Positions 26,040-35,328 of a stretch of DNA of 64,000 bases are shown here, in pieces. This DNA is from Parapusillimonas granuli (GTDB lineage Bacteria > Pseudomonadota > Gammaproteobacteria > Burkholderiales > Burkholderiaceae_B), in assembly GCF_013416525.1 (NCBI RefSeq), contig NZ_JACCEM010000002.1, positions 310,001 through 374,000 of the forward strand, in the 5' to 3' direction. Every line of letters begins with the position of its first letter. Within the stretch, counting starts at the first letter, position 1. A program made the position numbers and the translations under genes. Below the pieces are notes generated by a model. It had not been told where the DNA came from, ran no database searches, and saw nothing but the letters and a program-made list of their open reading frames with translations.

Positions 26040-27194
26040 ATGGCGTCCCACGAATCCAGCAAGGACGCACGCCGGGCCGAGGTGTACGTCCTGTCCGCGC
26101 GCGGCAGCGAGCCCGAACACGAGCGAGCCGTGCACGAGGAACTGGCGCGGCGCATCGCCGCCCTGCTCGGCGCCCGCTACGGCGGCCGGTACGACGCCGC
26201 CGCGCCGCCCGCCGGCCGCGCCTACGCCGGCCGCGCCTACGCCGGCCGCGCCTATTTCGTGCCCAGCGACACCATCGTCGGCCTGGCAAACGCGCGCCAA
26301 TTGAAGCTGGCGTCCGAACACGATCTGTTCGGCGGCATCGTCCCGCATCCCTTCGTCGCCACCAAAGCCATCACGCATGCCGTGCTGCGCGAGGACAGCA
26401 GGACGCCGGCGGGCTGGTCGCGCCGGTTCGGCGACGAAGTCCGCGACAGCGTCCTGTCCGGGTATTCGGCGTTCACGCTGGACGACGCCCTGGAGGCGGG
26501 CGAAGCGCTGCTGTCGGCCGGTCCGGTGCGCATCAAGCCGGTGCTGGCCACCGCGGGCCGCGGCCAGATACTGGTCGAGTCGCGCGGCGAGCTCCTGGCC
26601 GCGCTGGAACGGCAGCAAGGCGGCCTGCTGGAAACCCACGGCCTGGTCCTGGAAGAACATCTGGAGGATGTCAAGACGTACAGCGTGGGCCGGGTCGCGG
26701 TCGGCGGCCTGGTGGCGAGCTATGTCGGCACGCAAAGCCTGACGCGCGACAACCACGGCGAGCTGGTGTATGGCGGCTCCACGCTCACCGTGGCGCGCGG
26801 CGAGTTCGAGGCGCTGCTCCTGCTGGCGCTCAGCGAGGAGGAGCGCCTGGCCATCGCCAAGGCCAGGCGCTACGACGAAGCGGCGACGCGATGTTTTGCG
26901 GGATTCACGGCTTCGCGCCGCAACTACGACATCGCCGGCGGCTCCAGCCGCAAGGGTGAAATCCGCTGCGGGGTCCTGGAGCAATCGTGGCGCATCGGCG
27001 GCGCGAGCGCGGCGGAAATCATGGCGCTGCAAGCCTTCGCGGCGGACCGCGACTGCAAGGCGCTGCGCGCGCAAACCCTGGAAATCTTCGGGACGCACGA
27101 AGCGCCCGAAGGCGCCCAGAAGCTGTTCCAGGGCGTCGATCCGGACATCGGTCTCATCAGCAAATATGTAAGAGTGCAAGCTTATGGGAACTAG
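26040..27194 (+). CDS. DUF3182 family protein
   Basis: 384 residues. Resembles DUF3182, whose middle part has an ATP-grasp-like look (GPVRIKPVLATAGRGQ, then LVLEEHLEDVKTYSVGRV near 155-225). It could be an ATP-dependent ligase; no substrate is known. Odd feature: three perfect tandem copies of the pentapeptide AGRAY at residues 58-72. The gene follows the FPASDPVSV protein with no spacer and overlaps the hydrolase by 11 bases, so the three form one translation unit. Confidence 0.75.
   Translation: MASHESSKDARRAEVYVLSARGSEPEHERAVHEELARRIAALLGARYGGRYDAAAPPAGRAYAGRAYAGRAYFVPSDTIVGLANARQLKLASEHDLFGGIVPHPFVATKAITHAVLREDSRTPAGWSRRFGDEVRDSVLSGYSAFTLDDALEAGEALLSAGPVRIKPVLATAGRGQILVESRGELLAALERQQGGLLETHGLVLEEHLEDVKTYSVGRVAVGGLVASYVGTQSLTRDNHGELVYGGSTLTVARGEFEALLLLALSEEERLAIAKARRYDEAATRCFAGFTASRRNYDIAGGSSRKGEIRCGVLEQSWRIGGASAAEIMALQAFAADRDCKALRAQTLEIFGTHEAPEGAQKLFQGVDPDIGLISKYVRVQAYGN
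26211..26255 (+). repeat. three tandem 15-bp units inside the DUF3182 gene
   Basis: The unit gccggccgcgcctac is repeated three times; the third copy differs only in its last base. It encodes AGRAY each time, so changes in copy number stay in frame. Confidence 0.9.
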
Positions 27195-27942
27195 CAGCAC
27201 GAGCATCGAAATCCTGGTGGAGGAAGAACGCCTTGCCGGCACCTTCCTCGCGCCGGAAACCAAGGTTCCGGGCGTCCTGTTCGTGCACGGATGGGGCGGC
27301 AGCCAGGAACGCGACCTGGACCGGGCGCGCGGCATCGCCGGCCTGGGCTGCGTATGCCTGACCTTCGATCTGCGCGGTCACGAGAAGGGCTCGGCGCGGC
27401 AGCAGACGGTCACGCGCGAGGAAAACCTGCGCGACATCATTTCCGCCTACGACCTGCTGGCTCGGCACCCCTCCATCGACCCGCGCTCGATCGCGGTGGT
27501 GGGCACGAGCTACGGCGCCTACCTCTCCACCATCCTGACCACGCTGCGGCCGGTGAAGTGGCTGTCGCTGAGAGTCCCTTCGCTCTATCGCGACACGGAC
27601 TGGGAGACTCCGAAAAGGCAGCTGAACCGCCAGGATCTCGCGGTCTACCGCAAGGCGCCGGTCAGCCCGGAGGAAAACCGCGCCCTGGCCGCATGCACCG
27701 CGTTCCGCGGCGACGTCCTGCTGGTCGAATCCGAGCATGACCACTTGGTGCCGCATGCCACGATCATGAGCTACCGCGCCGCTTTCCGGAATTCTCACTC
27801 CCTGACGCATCGCGTGGTCGACGGCGCCGACCACGCCTTGAGCACCAAGATCTGCCAGCAGGCGTATACCTCGATACTCGTGGGCTGGATCACCGAGATG
27901 GTGGTGGGCGCGCGGGTCGGAGGCAGGCCGGGAATCTCGTAG
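27184..27942 (+). CDS. alpha/beta hydrolase
   Basis: 252 residues. The alpha/beta fold shows the oxyanion segment FVHGWGGSQ, the nucleophile elbow GTSYGAY (Ser109), an acid in the ESEHDHL segment and a late His in VDGADHALS, so a catalytic triad is likely. No signal peptide. Overlaps the DUF3182 gene by 11 bases, suggesting a joint function. Substrate unknown; esterase, lipase or peptidase are all possible. Confidence 0.88.
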   Translation: MGTSSTSIEILVEEERLAGTFLAPETKVPGVLFVHGWGGSQERDLDRARGIAGLGCVCLTFDLRGHEKGSARQQTVTREENLRDIISAYDLLARHPSIDPRSIAVVGTSYGAYLSTILTTLRPVKWLSLRVPSLYRDTDWETPKRQLNRQDLAVYRKAPVSPEENRALAACTAFRGDVLLVESEHDHLVPHATIMSYRAAFRNSHSLTHRVVDGADHALSTKICQQAYTSILVGWITEMVVGARVGGRPGIS

Positions 27943-27983
27943 TAATCTATAGGCTTTCCCGACTCGCGCCCCAAGCCCGCGAC

Positions 27984-28970
27984 ATGATCCCTTTTTCGAT
28001 ACTCGATCTTTCTCCCATCGCCGAAGGCGGCACGGCCGCCCGTTCGTTCCAGAACACGCTCGACCTCGCCCGGCACGGCGAGCGCTGGGGCTACCGGCGC
28101 TTCTGGATGGCCGAGCACCACGGCATGCCGGGAATCGCCAGCGCGGCCACCTCCATCCTGATCGCGCACGTTGCGGCCGGCACCTCCAGCATCCGCGTCG
28201 GCGCGGGCGGCATCATGCTGCCCAACCACTCTCCCCTGATGATCGCGGAGCAATTCGGCACGCTGGAGTCCCTGTATCCGGGCCGCATCGATCTGGGGCT
28301 GGGCCGCGCGCCCGGTTCGGACCAGGCCACCGCGCGCGCCTTGCGGCGCAATCTCGCGTCCGATCCCGAAGAATTCCCCCGCGACGTCGTCGAGCTCATG
28401 GACTTCATGTCCGACGAACCCCGCCAGACGGTCATGGCGGTTCCGGGCAAGGGCCTGAACGTGCCCATCTGGATACTCGGGTCCAGCCTCTTCGGCGCGC
28501 AGCTGGCGGCCGCCCTGGGGCTGCCCTACGCGTTCGCGTCCCATTTCGCTCCCCAGCAAATGATGCACGCCATCCAGCTGTACCGCGCCGGCTTCAAGCC
28601 TTCGGCCCGCCTGGACCGGCCCTACGTGATGCTGGGCTTCAACGTCTTTGCCGCCGACACGGACGACGAGGCGCAGTTCCTCGCCACCTCGTGGCAGCAG
28701 TACTTCGTGAACCTGCGCAGCGGCCGCCCCAGCCGCCTGCCGCCGCCGGTGCGCGGCTATCTCGAACAGCTGGGCCCGCAGGCGCGGGAACTGATCGAGC
28801 ACGTTCTGTCGTGCTCGGCGATCGGCTCGGCGGAAACGGTCGCCGGGCGGCTCAAGGAATTCCTGGCCGCGACGGGCGCCGACGAGCTGATGATCACATC
28901 CAACATATTCGATCACGCGGCAAGGCTGCGTTCCTATGAAATCACCGCCCAAGTGCGCGATGCGCTTTGA
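27984..28970 (+). CDS. LLM-class flavin-dependent oxidoreductase
   Basis: 328 residues, luciferase-like TIM barrel of the single-component subgroup (MsnO8/YhbW-like). Signatures are [42 protein letters not shown] and [10 protein letters not shown], which bind FMN. It probably oxidises an organic substrate with O2 and reduced flavin; substrate unknown. The stop nearly touches the start of the PLP-binding protein gene. Confidence 0.9.
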   Translation: MIPFSILDLSPIAEGGTAARSFQNTLDLARHGERWGYRRFWMAEHHGMPGIASAATSILIAHVAAGTSSIRVGAGGIMLPNHSPLMIAEQFGTLESLYPGRIDLGLGRAPGSDQATARALRRNLASDPEEFPRDVVELMDFMSDEPRQTVMAVPGKGLNVPIWILGSSLFGAQLAAALGLPYAFASHFAPQQMMHAIQLYRAGFKPSARLDRPYVMLGFNVFAADTDDEAQFLATSWQQYFVNLRSGRPSRLPPPVRGYLEQLGPQARELIEHVLSCSAIGSAETVAGRLKEFLAATGADELMITSNIFDHAARLRSYEITAQVRDAL

Positions 28971-28975
28971 ATGAC

Positions 28976-29722
28976 ATGACAGAAGCAGACACCATTTCCT
29001 CCCGCCTCGCCCGCATGCGCGAGCGGATCCGGGCGGTCGCGGTCCGCGCGGGCCGCGACCCCGACGCCGTGCAGCTGCTGCCCGTCAGCAAGACTTTCGG
29101 CGAGGCCGCCATCCGGGAAGCCGTCGCCGCGGGCGCGCGGCGCTTCGGCGAGAACAAGGCCCAGGAGATGCGCAGCAAGTATGAGCCGCTGATCGACTGC
29201 GGGATCGAATGGGTGATGATCGGCCATTTGCAAACGAACAAGGCGAAGGACGTTGCCCGCATCGCGTCCGAGATCCAGTCCCTGGACCGCATGGACCTGG
29301 CCATGGCGCTGGACCGCCGCCTTCAGAAGGAGGGCCGCGCGATGGACGCGCTGGTGCAGATCAAGACGTCCACGGAGCCCAGCAAATACGGTCTGCCGCC
29401 TGAGGAACTGCCGGAATTCCTGCGGCGCGTCGCGCGGGAGACGCCGACCCTGCGTGTGCGGGGGCTGATGACGCTGGCGATCAATGCTCCCGATCAGGAC
29501 GCGGTGCGGGCGTGTTTCCGGACGCTGCGGGAACTGCGCGATCGGGTGCGCGAAGAAGGGATCGGCAATGTGGAGCTGGAGCGTTTGTCGATGGGCATGA
29601 GCGGCGATTTCGAGATCGCGATCGAAGAAGGGTCGACGGAAGTCCGCATCGGCACGGCCATTTTCGGGGGCCGGGTCTATGGCGATTCTTACTATTGGCC
29701 CGAGGACCAGGCCGTGCGTTGA
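28976..29722 (+). CDS. YggS family PLP homeostasis protein
   Basis: 248 residues from ATG 28976 (a TTG at 28967 is in frame). Fold III PLP-binding protein: the PLP lysine lies in LPVSKTF, with RRFGENKAQE, WVMIGHLQTNK and MGMSGDFEIAIEEGSTEVRIGTAIFG. Members keep free pyridoxal phosphate balanced rather than catalyse a set reaction. Usually linked to proC/pilT; here it follows a flavin oxidoreductase gene. Confidence 0.94.
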   Translation: MTEADTISSRLARMRERIRAVAVRAGRDPDAVQLLPVSKTFGEAAIREAVAAGARRFGENKAQEMRSKYEPLIDCGIEWVMIGHLQTNKAKDVARIASEIQSLDRMDLAMALDRRLQKEGRAMDALVQIKTSTEPSKYGLPPEELPEFLRRVARETPTLRVRGLMTLAINAPDQDAVRACFRTLRELRDRVREEGIGNVELERLSMGMSGDFEIAIEEGSTEVRIGTAIFGGRVYGDSYYWPEDQAVR

Positions 29723-29728
29723 CCGGCC

Positions 29729-30286
29729 CTAGCCGGCGAAGCCCCCGGCATCGATGAACGCCCGCTCCGCGGCCGTCGTCTCGCGCCCGAGCATGGGGTT
29801 GCGATGCGGAAAGCGCCCGAATCGCCGGATGATGTCCAGGTGATCCTCGGCGAACGGCAAAGACGGCCCGCCCAGAACCCGATAGAGCGCCACCGACCGC
29901 TCCTGCGCATCCAGCCGCTCCGAATGCATGAACGGCAAATAACAGAAGCCGCGCAGATCCGGCGGGATTTCCTGGTCGAGCCCGGCGTCCACCATGCGCC
30001 GGGCGAAATGCAACGCAAGCCCGTCGGCGGCGTACATATGGCCCGTGCCCCGGAACGCATTGCGCGGAAACTGGTCCAGCAGGATCAGCAAAGCCAGCCC
30101 GCCCTCGGCGCCATCCGCCCAGCCGTCCAGCTCCCGGCGGGCCGCCGCCATGTGCAGGCCAAGAAAACGGTCGCGAAAAGCCTGGTCGAAGGCATCCGAC
30201 TTGGTGAACCATTTTCCCGGCCCCGCCTCGCGCCAGAACGCCACGACCGACAGCGCTTCGGGCGCCGCGCCCAATTGATCTTGCAT
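29729..30286 (-). CDS. DUF924 family protein
   Basis: 185 residues with the DUF924 signatures VVAFWREAGPGKWFTKSDAFDQAFR, LLILLDQFPRNAFRGTGHMYAADGLAL and FCYLPFMHSE. All-helical, TPR-like, cytosolic. Function unknown. GAGGGGAAA upstream supports ATG 30286. Convergent with the YggS gene, with only 6 bases between stops. Confidence 0.9.
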   Translation of the reverse strand: MQDQLGAAPEALSVVAFWREAGPGKWFTKSDAFDQAFRDRFLGLHMAAARRELDGWADGAEGGLALLILLDQFPRNAFRGTGHMYAADGLALHFARRMVDAGLDQEIPPDLRGFCYLPFMHSERLDAQERSVALYRVLGGPSLPFAEDHLDIIRRFGRFPHRNPMLGRETTAAERAFIDAGGFAG

Positions 30287-30342
30287 GGATTTCCCCTCGT
30301 CGAAAACAGGATTCCGCTACCTTACCGCGCTTGGCATCGAGG

Positions 30343-31659
30343 CTACAAGCCGCCATGGCCCGACGCCGAAGCGCCTTCCAGCGCCCGTTCGCGCCGCCCC
30401 AGGAAATAGCCGCAAGCGCCCCAAAGCGCCGCCAGCACCGCGGCGAAGAGCATGGCCACGGTGGGCGTTTCGCTGATGACGTCTATGCCGCGCTTCAGCC
30501 AGCCGCTGACCGCGTCGCCGCCCCGGTACACGACCGTGTCGATGAAATTCTTCGCCTTGTACTTTTGCGCCGGCGGGACCACGGTGTAGAGCATTTCGCG
30601 CCCCGGCCTCACCAGCGCGTACTCCCCCACCCTGCGCATGACCATGACCACGACGAAGACGGCGAACACCGGCGTCATCGCCAGGGCCAGGAAACCCAGG
30701 ACCATGGCGGCGGGCACCGAGACGAGCAGCACGCCGACGCCCAGCCGCTTGGCCACCCGGCCCGTGAAGAAGGCCTGGATGATCAGCGACAGGGCCTGCA
30801 CCACCGCGTCGATCATGCCGAACACCCGCGTCTGGGCGGCCCGGTCCGGGAAGTATTCCGCGACCAGCCGCGCTTGCTCGAAATACAGAAAGGTATTGAT
30901 GCCGGCCAGCAGCAGGACGAACACCGTGATGCCGAGCAGATAGGGAGAGCGCAGAGTCTCGGTCGCGCCCTCGAAGGGGTTGCCGCCCAGGGGCTCGCTG
31001 CGGGACGCATCCTCGCCGTCCGCCTGGACGGGATGGGCGTCGCGCCAGCGATGCAGGCCGGAAGCCGCCGCCGCGCTGGCCAGCAGCAGCATGGCCGAGA
31101 TCAGCAGCAGGCCGCCGTGGCCCACGAACCCCACCAGCACCGCGCCGGCGATCGGCCCCGCCAGCCCGCCTATGCTCGCGCCCCCGGCGATCAGCGCGAA
31201 GGTGCGCTTGGCTTGCGGGACGCGCAGGACGTCGGCCAGCACGCTCCAGGCCAGCGATATCGCCACCAGGTTGAAGACGGACAGCCAGATATAGAAGCCG
31301 CGCGCCACCCAGAGATTGTCGGGGTCCAGCCGGAAGCTGGCGGCGAACCCCGCCAGCACCAGCGCGCAGCCGGCGTACAGCCAGGGCAGCAGCGTGCGCC
31401 GCGGCAGCCTGGAGGCCAGCCATCCGAAGACCGGCAAGACGATCAGCGTGGCGATGAAGGTGCCGGTGAACAGCCATTGCAGGTTCTTCACGCCGCCCGC
31501 CACGCCCATGGTCTCGCGCACCGGGCGCAGCATGAAGTAGGCGGTGAACAGCAGGAAGAACATCGACAGCCCGGCGACCACCGCCGGCGCTTCGTGCGGC
31601 TCCACATTGAACAGCCTGGCTATGCGGCGCAGGAAACGCTGCGACAAGTCTCTGGACAT
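30343..31659 (-). CDS. NTP/NDP exchange transporter-like MFS membrane protein
   Basis: 438 residues with about twelve membrane segments. The motifs FFLLFTAYFMLRPVRETMGVAGG and ARGFYIWLSVFNLVAISLAWSVLADV match the ATP:ADP antiporter (Npt) branch of the MFS. Free-living proteobacteria carry such homologues without known nucleotide exchange, so the substrate is open. GGAGGCGGAG precedes ATG 31659. Followed by DUF924 and preceded by the D-threonine aldolase-like gene on the same strand. Confidence 0.8.
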   Translation of the reverse strand: MSRDLSQRFLRRIARLFNVEPHEAPAVVAGLSMFFLLFTAYFMLRPVRETMGVAGGVKNLQWLFTGTFIATLIVLPVFGWLASRLPRRTLLPWLYAGCALVLAGFAASFRLDPDNLWVARGFYIWLSVFNLVAISLAWSVLADVLRVPQAKRTFALIAGGASIGGLAGPIAGAVLVGFVGHGGLLLISAMLLLASAAAASGLHRWRDAHPVQADGEDASRSEPLGGNPFEGATETLRSPYLLGITVFVLLLAGINTFLYFEQARLVAEYFPDRAAQTRVFGMIDAVVQALSLIIQAFFTGRVAKRLGVGVLLVSVPAAMVLGFLALAMTPVFAVFVVVMVMRRVGEYALVRPGREMLYTVVPPAQKYKAKNFIDTVVYRGGDAVSGWLKRGIDVISETPTVAMLFAAVLAALWGACGYFLGRRERALEGASASGHGGL

Positions 31660-31677
31660 GGCTCCGCCTCCGGCCGT

Positions 31678-32811
31678 TCACCAGCCATAGAAACGCGGCC
31701 AGGCCTGGACGCCGCCCTCGGGCGGCAGGACCTGGTATTCGGGAAACTGGGCGGCGGTGGCGCAGGCGTGGTTGGGCAGGATGCGCAGGCGGGTGCCGAT
31801 GGGAAAGCGTTCGGCGATGCCGAGGTCCGGCTCGCCGGCCCGGGACACGATGCCGTGTTCCTGGTTGGCGCCGCTCATGAGATAGCCGTCGAGCACCGCG
31901 CCGTCTTCGGCGCACACCTGGCCATAGCCGAAATCATGCTTCTGCTTCTGCGTGCCGCGGTCCCGGCTCATTGCCATCCAGCCCGCATCGACGATGGCCC
32001 AGCCTTTTTCTTCCTGGTGGCCTATCACGGTGGTCAGGACGCTCATGGCGATCTCGTCGGTCGTGCACACGCCGACATTGTGCATCACGAGATCGAAGAA
32101 GACATAGACGCCGGCGCGCACTTCGGTGACGCCTTCCAGCCGCGCGGCCGACAAGGCCGTGGGCGTGGAGCCGACGCTCACGCCCGGGCAGGCCATGCCA
32201 TGGTCGCGCAGGCGCTGGGCGGCGAGGACGGCGCCGGCGCGCTCCTGTTCCGAAATGGCGAGCAGGGCCTCGCGGCTGTCGCAATCGTAGCTGGACCCCG
32301 CGTGGGTCATCACGCCGCCCAGCCGCATTCCGGCGTCATGCAGCGCCCGGGCCGCGTCCAGCAGCACCGCATCGCCGGGCTTGATGCCCGAACGGTGGCC
32401 GTCGGTGTCGATTTCTATCCATACTTCTAACGCCGCCCCGTGCCGTTTGCCGAAGCTGCCGATCTCGCGCGCCATCGCGACGCTGTCCGTGATGATCTTG
32501 AGGTCGCATCCGCGCCGGCAAAGCGCAAGCGCCCTGGGGAGCTTGTCGGGCGTCATGCCCACGGCGTAGAGGATGTCGGCGATGCCGCCCTCGAAAAACT
32601 GCTCGGCTTCTTTCAGGGTTGAGACCGTGATGCCCCGCGCGCCGGCGGCGATCTGCGCCTGGACCACGGGCAGGCATTTCGCGGTCTTGGCATGCGGGCG
32701 GAAGCGCAGGCCGAAGGCGTCCATGCGGCTTTGCATGCGCTCGATGTTGCGCTGCATGCGCCGGGCGTCGACCACGGCGGCGGGTGTGCTCAGCTGACGG
32801 ATAAGGGTCAT
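31678..32811 (-). CDS. PLP-dependent D-threonine aldolase / DSD1-like enzyme
   Basis: 377 residues of the fold III alanine racemase-like family. PLP Lys is in RPHAKTAKC, and the C-terminal domain carries metal-binding His and Cys (LPNHACATAAQF), typical of D-threonine aldolase and D-serine dehydratase. It cleaves or dehydrates a D-3-hydroxy amino acid. ATG 32811 follows AAAGG. The 152-base divergent gap to the thioesterase gene shows nothing specific. Confidence 0.9.
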   Translation of the reverse strand: MTLIRQLSTPAAVVDARRMQRNIERMQSRMDAFGLRFRPHAKTAKCLPVVQAQIAAGARGITVSTLKEAEQFFEGGIADILYAVGMTPDKLPRALALCRRGCDLKIITDSVAMAREIGSFGKRHGAALEVWIEIDTDGHRSGIKPGDAVLLDAARALHDAGMRLGGVMTHAGSSYDCDSREALLAISEQERAGAVLAAQRLRDHGMACPGVSVGSTPTALSAARLEGVTEVRAGVYVFFDLVMHNVGVCTTDEIAMSVLTTVIGHQEEKGWAIVDAGWMAMSRDRGTQKQKHDFGYGQVCAEDGAVLDGYLMSGANQEHGIVSRAGEPDLGIAERFPIGTRLRILPNHACATAAQFPEYQVLPPEGGVQAWPRFYGW

Positions 32812-32964
32812 GGGCGGCCTTTCGAGTGGAGCCGTGCGCCCCGGCGTGCGGGCGCATCGCGAAGGATCAACCATACTCCATGGCGGCGCGCCCGTGTGTA
32901 TCAAAAGCACGACAAGTACAGGAATCGGCGAGCGGCGGGAAGGTCTCGTGGTAAAAGACCCTTC

Positions 32965-33384
32965 ATGAACGAACTCGAAAAACTCGTATCCGACAGCTTC
33001 CACGCGCAAGGGCTGATGCGCACGCTGGGCGCGGAACTGGCGCTGGTCGCGGACGGCGAAGTCCACATCGCGCTGCCGTTCTCGCCGACGCTCTCCCAGC
33101 AGCACGGCTATGTCCACGCCGGCGCCGTCACCAGCGTCGTCGACAGCGCTTGCGGCTACGCGGCGCTGACCAAAGCCCCCGCCGGCTTTGAAGTGGTCAC
33201 GGCGGAATTCAAGGTCAATTTCCTGCGCCCCGCCATCGGCGAGCGCTTCCTGGCGATCGGCAAGGTGGTGAACGCCGGCAAGCTGCTGGCCGTCTGCACC
33301 GGGGAAGTCCGGGCCTTCACGGGCGCGTCCGCCAAAGTCGTCGCGCTCATGCAGGCCACCATCGTTTCCGTGGGGCCCAGATAA
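32965..33384 (+). CDS. PaaI family thioesterase
   Basis: 139-residue hot-dog fold thioesterase. The HGYVHAGAVTSVVDSACGYAA segment holds the catalytic acid region and CoA site; FKVNFLRPA is the later strand. It hydrolyses aryl- or acyl-CoA thioesters, often rescuing CoA in degradation pathways. Stands alone, convergent with the sorbosone dehydrogenase-type gene. Confidence 0.9.
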   Translation: MNELEKLVSDSFHAQGLMRTLGAELALVADGEVHIALPFSPTLSQQHGYVHAGAVTSVVDSACGYAALTKAPAGFEVVTAEFKVNFLRPAIGERFLAIGKVVNAGKLLAVCTGEVRAFTGASAKVVALMQATIVSVGPR

Positions 33385-33400
33385 GGCCCGGCCTTTTGCC

Positions 33401-34690
33401 CTATTTCTTCGGCGCCACGCGCCAAACGGTGTTGGACAGGTCGTCGGCGATGATGAGCGCGCCGCGCGGGTCCACCGTCACACCGACCGGGCGCCCGCGG
33501 GTGGTGCCGTCGTCGTCGCGAAAGCCGCTGACGAAATCCACTGGCGGCCCGGCCGGACGGCCGTCGCGAAACGGCACGAACACCACTTTGTAGCCCACCG
33601 GATCCGGCCGGTTCCAGCTGCCGTGCTCGCCCACGAAGACGCCTTCGGCGTATTCTGGCCCCAGCGCCGGATCGGAGAACGACAGGCCCAGCGCCGCCAC
33701 ATGGGATCCCAGGCTGTAATCCGGCTTGATCGCCGAGGCGACCTTCTCCGGATTCTGCGGCCGGACGCGTTCATCCACGTTCTGCCCCCAGTAGCTGTAG
33801 GGCCAGCCGTAGAAGCCGCCTTCCTGGACGGCCGTGAGATAGTCCGGCACCAGGTGGGCGCCGATCTCGTCGCGCTCGTTCACGACGGCCCACAGCCGGC
33901 CCGTTCCGGGCTGGACGGCGAGCGCGGTCGGGTTGCGCAAGCCGGTGGCGTAAGGCTTGTGCGCCCCGCTGGCGGCATCCACCCGCCATACCATGGCGCG
34001 GTCGACCTCGGCCGTCATGCCGCGTTCGGTGATGTTGCTGTTGGAGCCGATGCCGACATACAGATAGCGTCCGTCCGCGTCGGCGGCCAGCGCCTTGGTC
34101 CAGTGGTGGTTGATCGCCGACGGCAGGTCCGTGACTTTTTCCGGCGGGCCGCCGGCCCGGGTCTGGCCTTCCTCATAGTCGAAACGGACCAGCGCATCCT
34201 GGTTGGCGACGTACAGCTTGCCCTCGACCAGCGCAAGCCCGTATGGCGCATTGAGATTGTCCGCGAATACCGTCGCCAACTCGTAAACGCCGTCGCCGTC
34301 GGCGTCGCGCAGCAGGGTCAGGCGGTTGCCTCCTTTCACCGGGCTGGTGCCCCGGGCCTTGATGTAGCCGGCGATCACGTCCTTGGGCTTGAGGCTGGGC
34401 GCTCCGCCGCCCCGGCCCTCGGCCACCAGGATGTCGCCGTTGGGCAGCACCAGCGTCTGGCGGGGAATCTTCAGGCCCTTGGCGATGGCAGCGACGGTGT
34501 AGCCTTCGGGCACCGTGGGCAGCCGGTCGCCCCATTCGGCGGGCTTGGCGATGACCATGTCGGGCAGCAAGCCGCGCTCCGGCGCCGGCAGTTCAGGGTT
34601 GGGACCGTATTGCGCCGGCTGGGCTTCCGCGCCGCGCGCGCCCAGCAGCGCCGCAAGCGCGACGGCGGCATGCATGGCGATGTGTTTCAT
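33401..34690 (-). CDS. exported sorbosone dehydrogenase-type (PQQ sugar dehydrogenase-like) beta-propeller
   Basis: 429 residues. Signal peptide (to ARGAEA, residue 23), then a six-bladed propeller of the YliI/sorbosone dehydrogenase type: DGDILVAEGRGGG-like, DADGDGVYELATVF (a Ca-binding-like loop), NPTALAVQPGTGRLWAVVNERDEIG, GVFVGEHGSWNRPDPVGY and DDLSNTVWRV. Such proteins oxidise sugars with PQQ in the periplasm; no PQQ synthesis genes are nearby. Its ATG overlaps the stop of the DUF2231 gene (ATGA). Confidence 0.87.
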   Translation of the reverse strand: MKHIAMHAAVALAALLGARGAEAQPAQYGPNPELPAPERGLLPDMVIAKPAEWGDRLPTVPEGYTVAAIAKGLKIPRQTLVLPNGDILVAEGRGGGAPSLKPKDVIAGYIKARGTSPVKGGNRLTLLRDADGDGVYELATVFADNLNAPYGLALVEGKLYVANQDALVRFDYEEGQTRAGGPPEKVTDLPSAINHHWTKALAADADGRYLYVGIGSNSNITERGMTAEVDRAMVWRVDAASGAHKPYATGLRNPTALAVQPGTGRLWAVVNERDEIGAHLVPDYLTAVQEGGFYGWPYSYWGQNVDERVRPQNPEKVASAIKPDYSLGSHVAALGLSFSDPALGPEYAEGVFVGEHGSWNRPDPVGYKVVFVPFRDGRPAGPPVDFVSGFRDDDGTTRGRPVGVTVDPRGALIIADDLSNTVWRVAPKK

Positions 34691-35118
34691 GTCTTCGCTC
34701 CCATGCGCGGGGTGCTGAAGCCGAACCATGCCGCCAGGCAGGCGAGCACGGCCGCGGCCACCGAGAGGATCAGGCCGCCGGGCATGACGGCCCATGCATC
34801 CCGGGCATGCGCCAGGGCGCTGAAGAGGCCGGCCGCCCAGGCGGCCAGCAGCAGGACCGCGTACAGGCCGATGCCGCGCGCTCGGCGATGGGCGCGCAGC
34901 AGGTCCACGACCGCGAAGATCAGCGCGATGCCGGCGAAGACCAACCCGCCGGCGACGAGCCAGGAAGCGAAGTTGGCCCACTGGATTTCATAGGTCGACG
35001 CGTAGGCGTAATCGCTCAGAGCGGCGCCCAGAAACAATGGGACGGTCCCGGCCAGAAACACCGCATGGACGGGATGGATCGCTTCGGAATACCTGCTTTC
35101 AACAATGATGACGGTCAT
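34687..35118 (-). CDS. DUF2231 family membrane protein
   Basis: 143 residues with four membrane segments and the family opening IHPVHAVFLAGTVPLFLGAALSDYAY. ATG 35118 has a strong GAGGAGGAAG site upstream. Co-translated with the sorbosone dehydrogenase-type enzyme; DUF2231 proteins often accompany periplasmic dehydrogenases and may carry haem or electrons (inference). About 210 bases to the divergent MFS gene hold promoters only. Confidence 0.87.
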   Translation of the reverse strand: MTVIIVESRYSEAIHPVHAVFLAGTVPLFLGAALSDYAYASTYEIQWANFASWLVAGGLVFAGIALIFAVVDLLRAHRRARGIGLYAVLLLAAWAAGLFSALAHARDAWAVMPGGLILSVAAAVLACLAAWFGFSTPRMGAKT

Positions 35119-35328
35119 CAAGACTTCCTCCTCGTACGACTGGGCCGGACGCTCGCGGCGCCGCGAGCGGACAGCAAGCGACGTGCCATGGACGCGCGCG
35201 CCGGCGGCCCGGCTCCGGACATCGTCTTTCGGCAAGCGGCGCGCCCGTCCCGGAGCGCCTCCGTTTGCCGCCTTGCCGTTCTTGGATCAAACTACGAGAC
35301 TTTCATCGAACAGCTTCACGAGACATCC

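Noticed and set aside
33384-33400. Small AAGGC/GCCTT hairpin with T-run after the thioesterase gene
   Set aside because: Stem of only five pairs; too weak to call a terminator with confidence.
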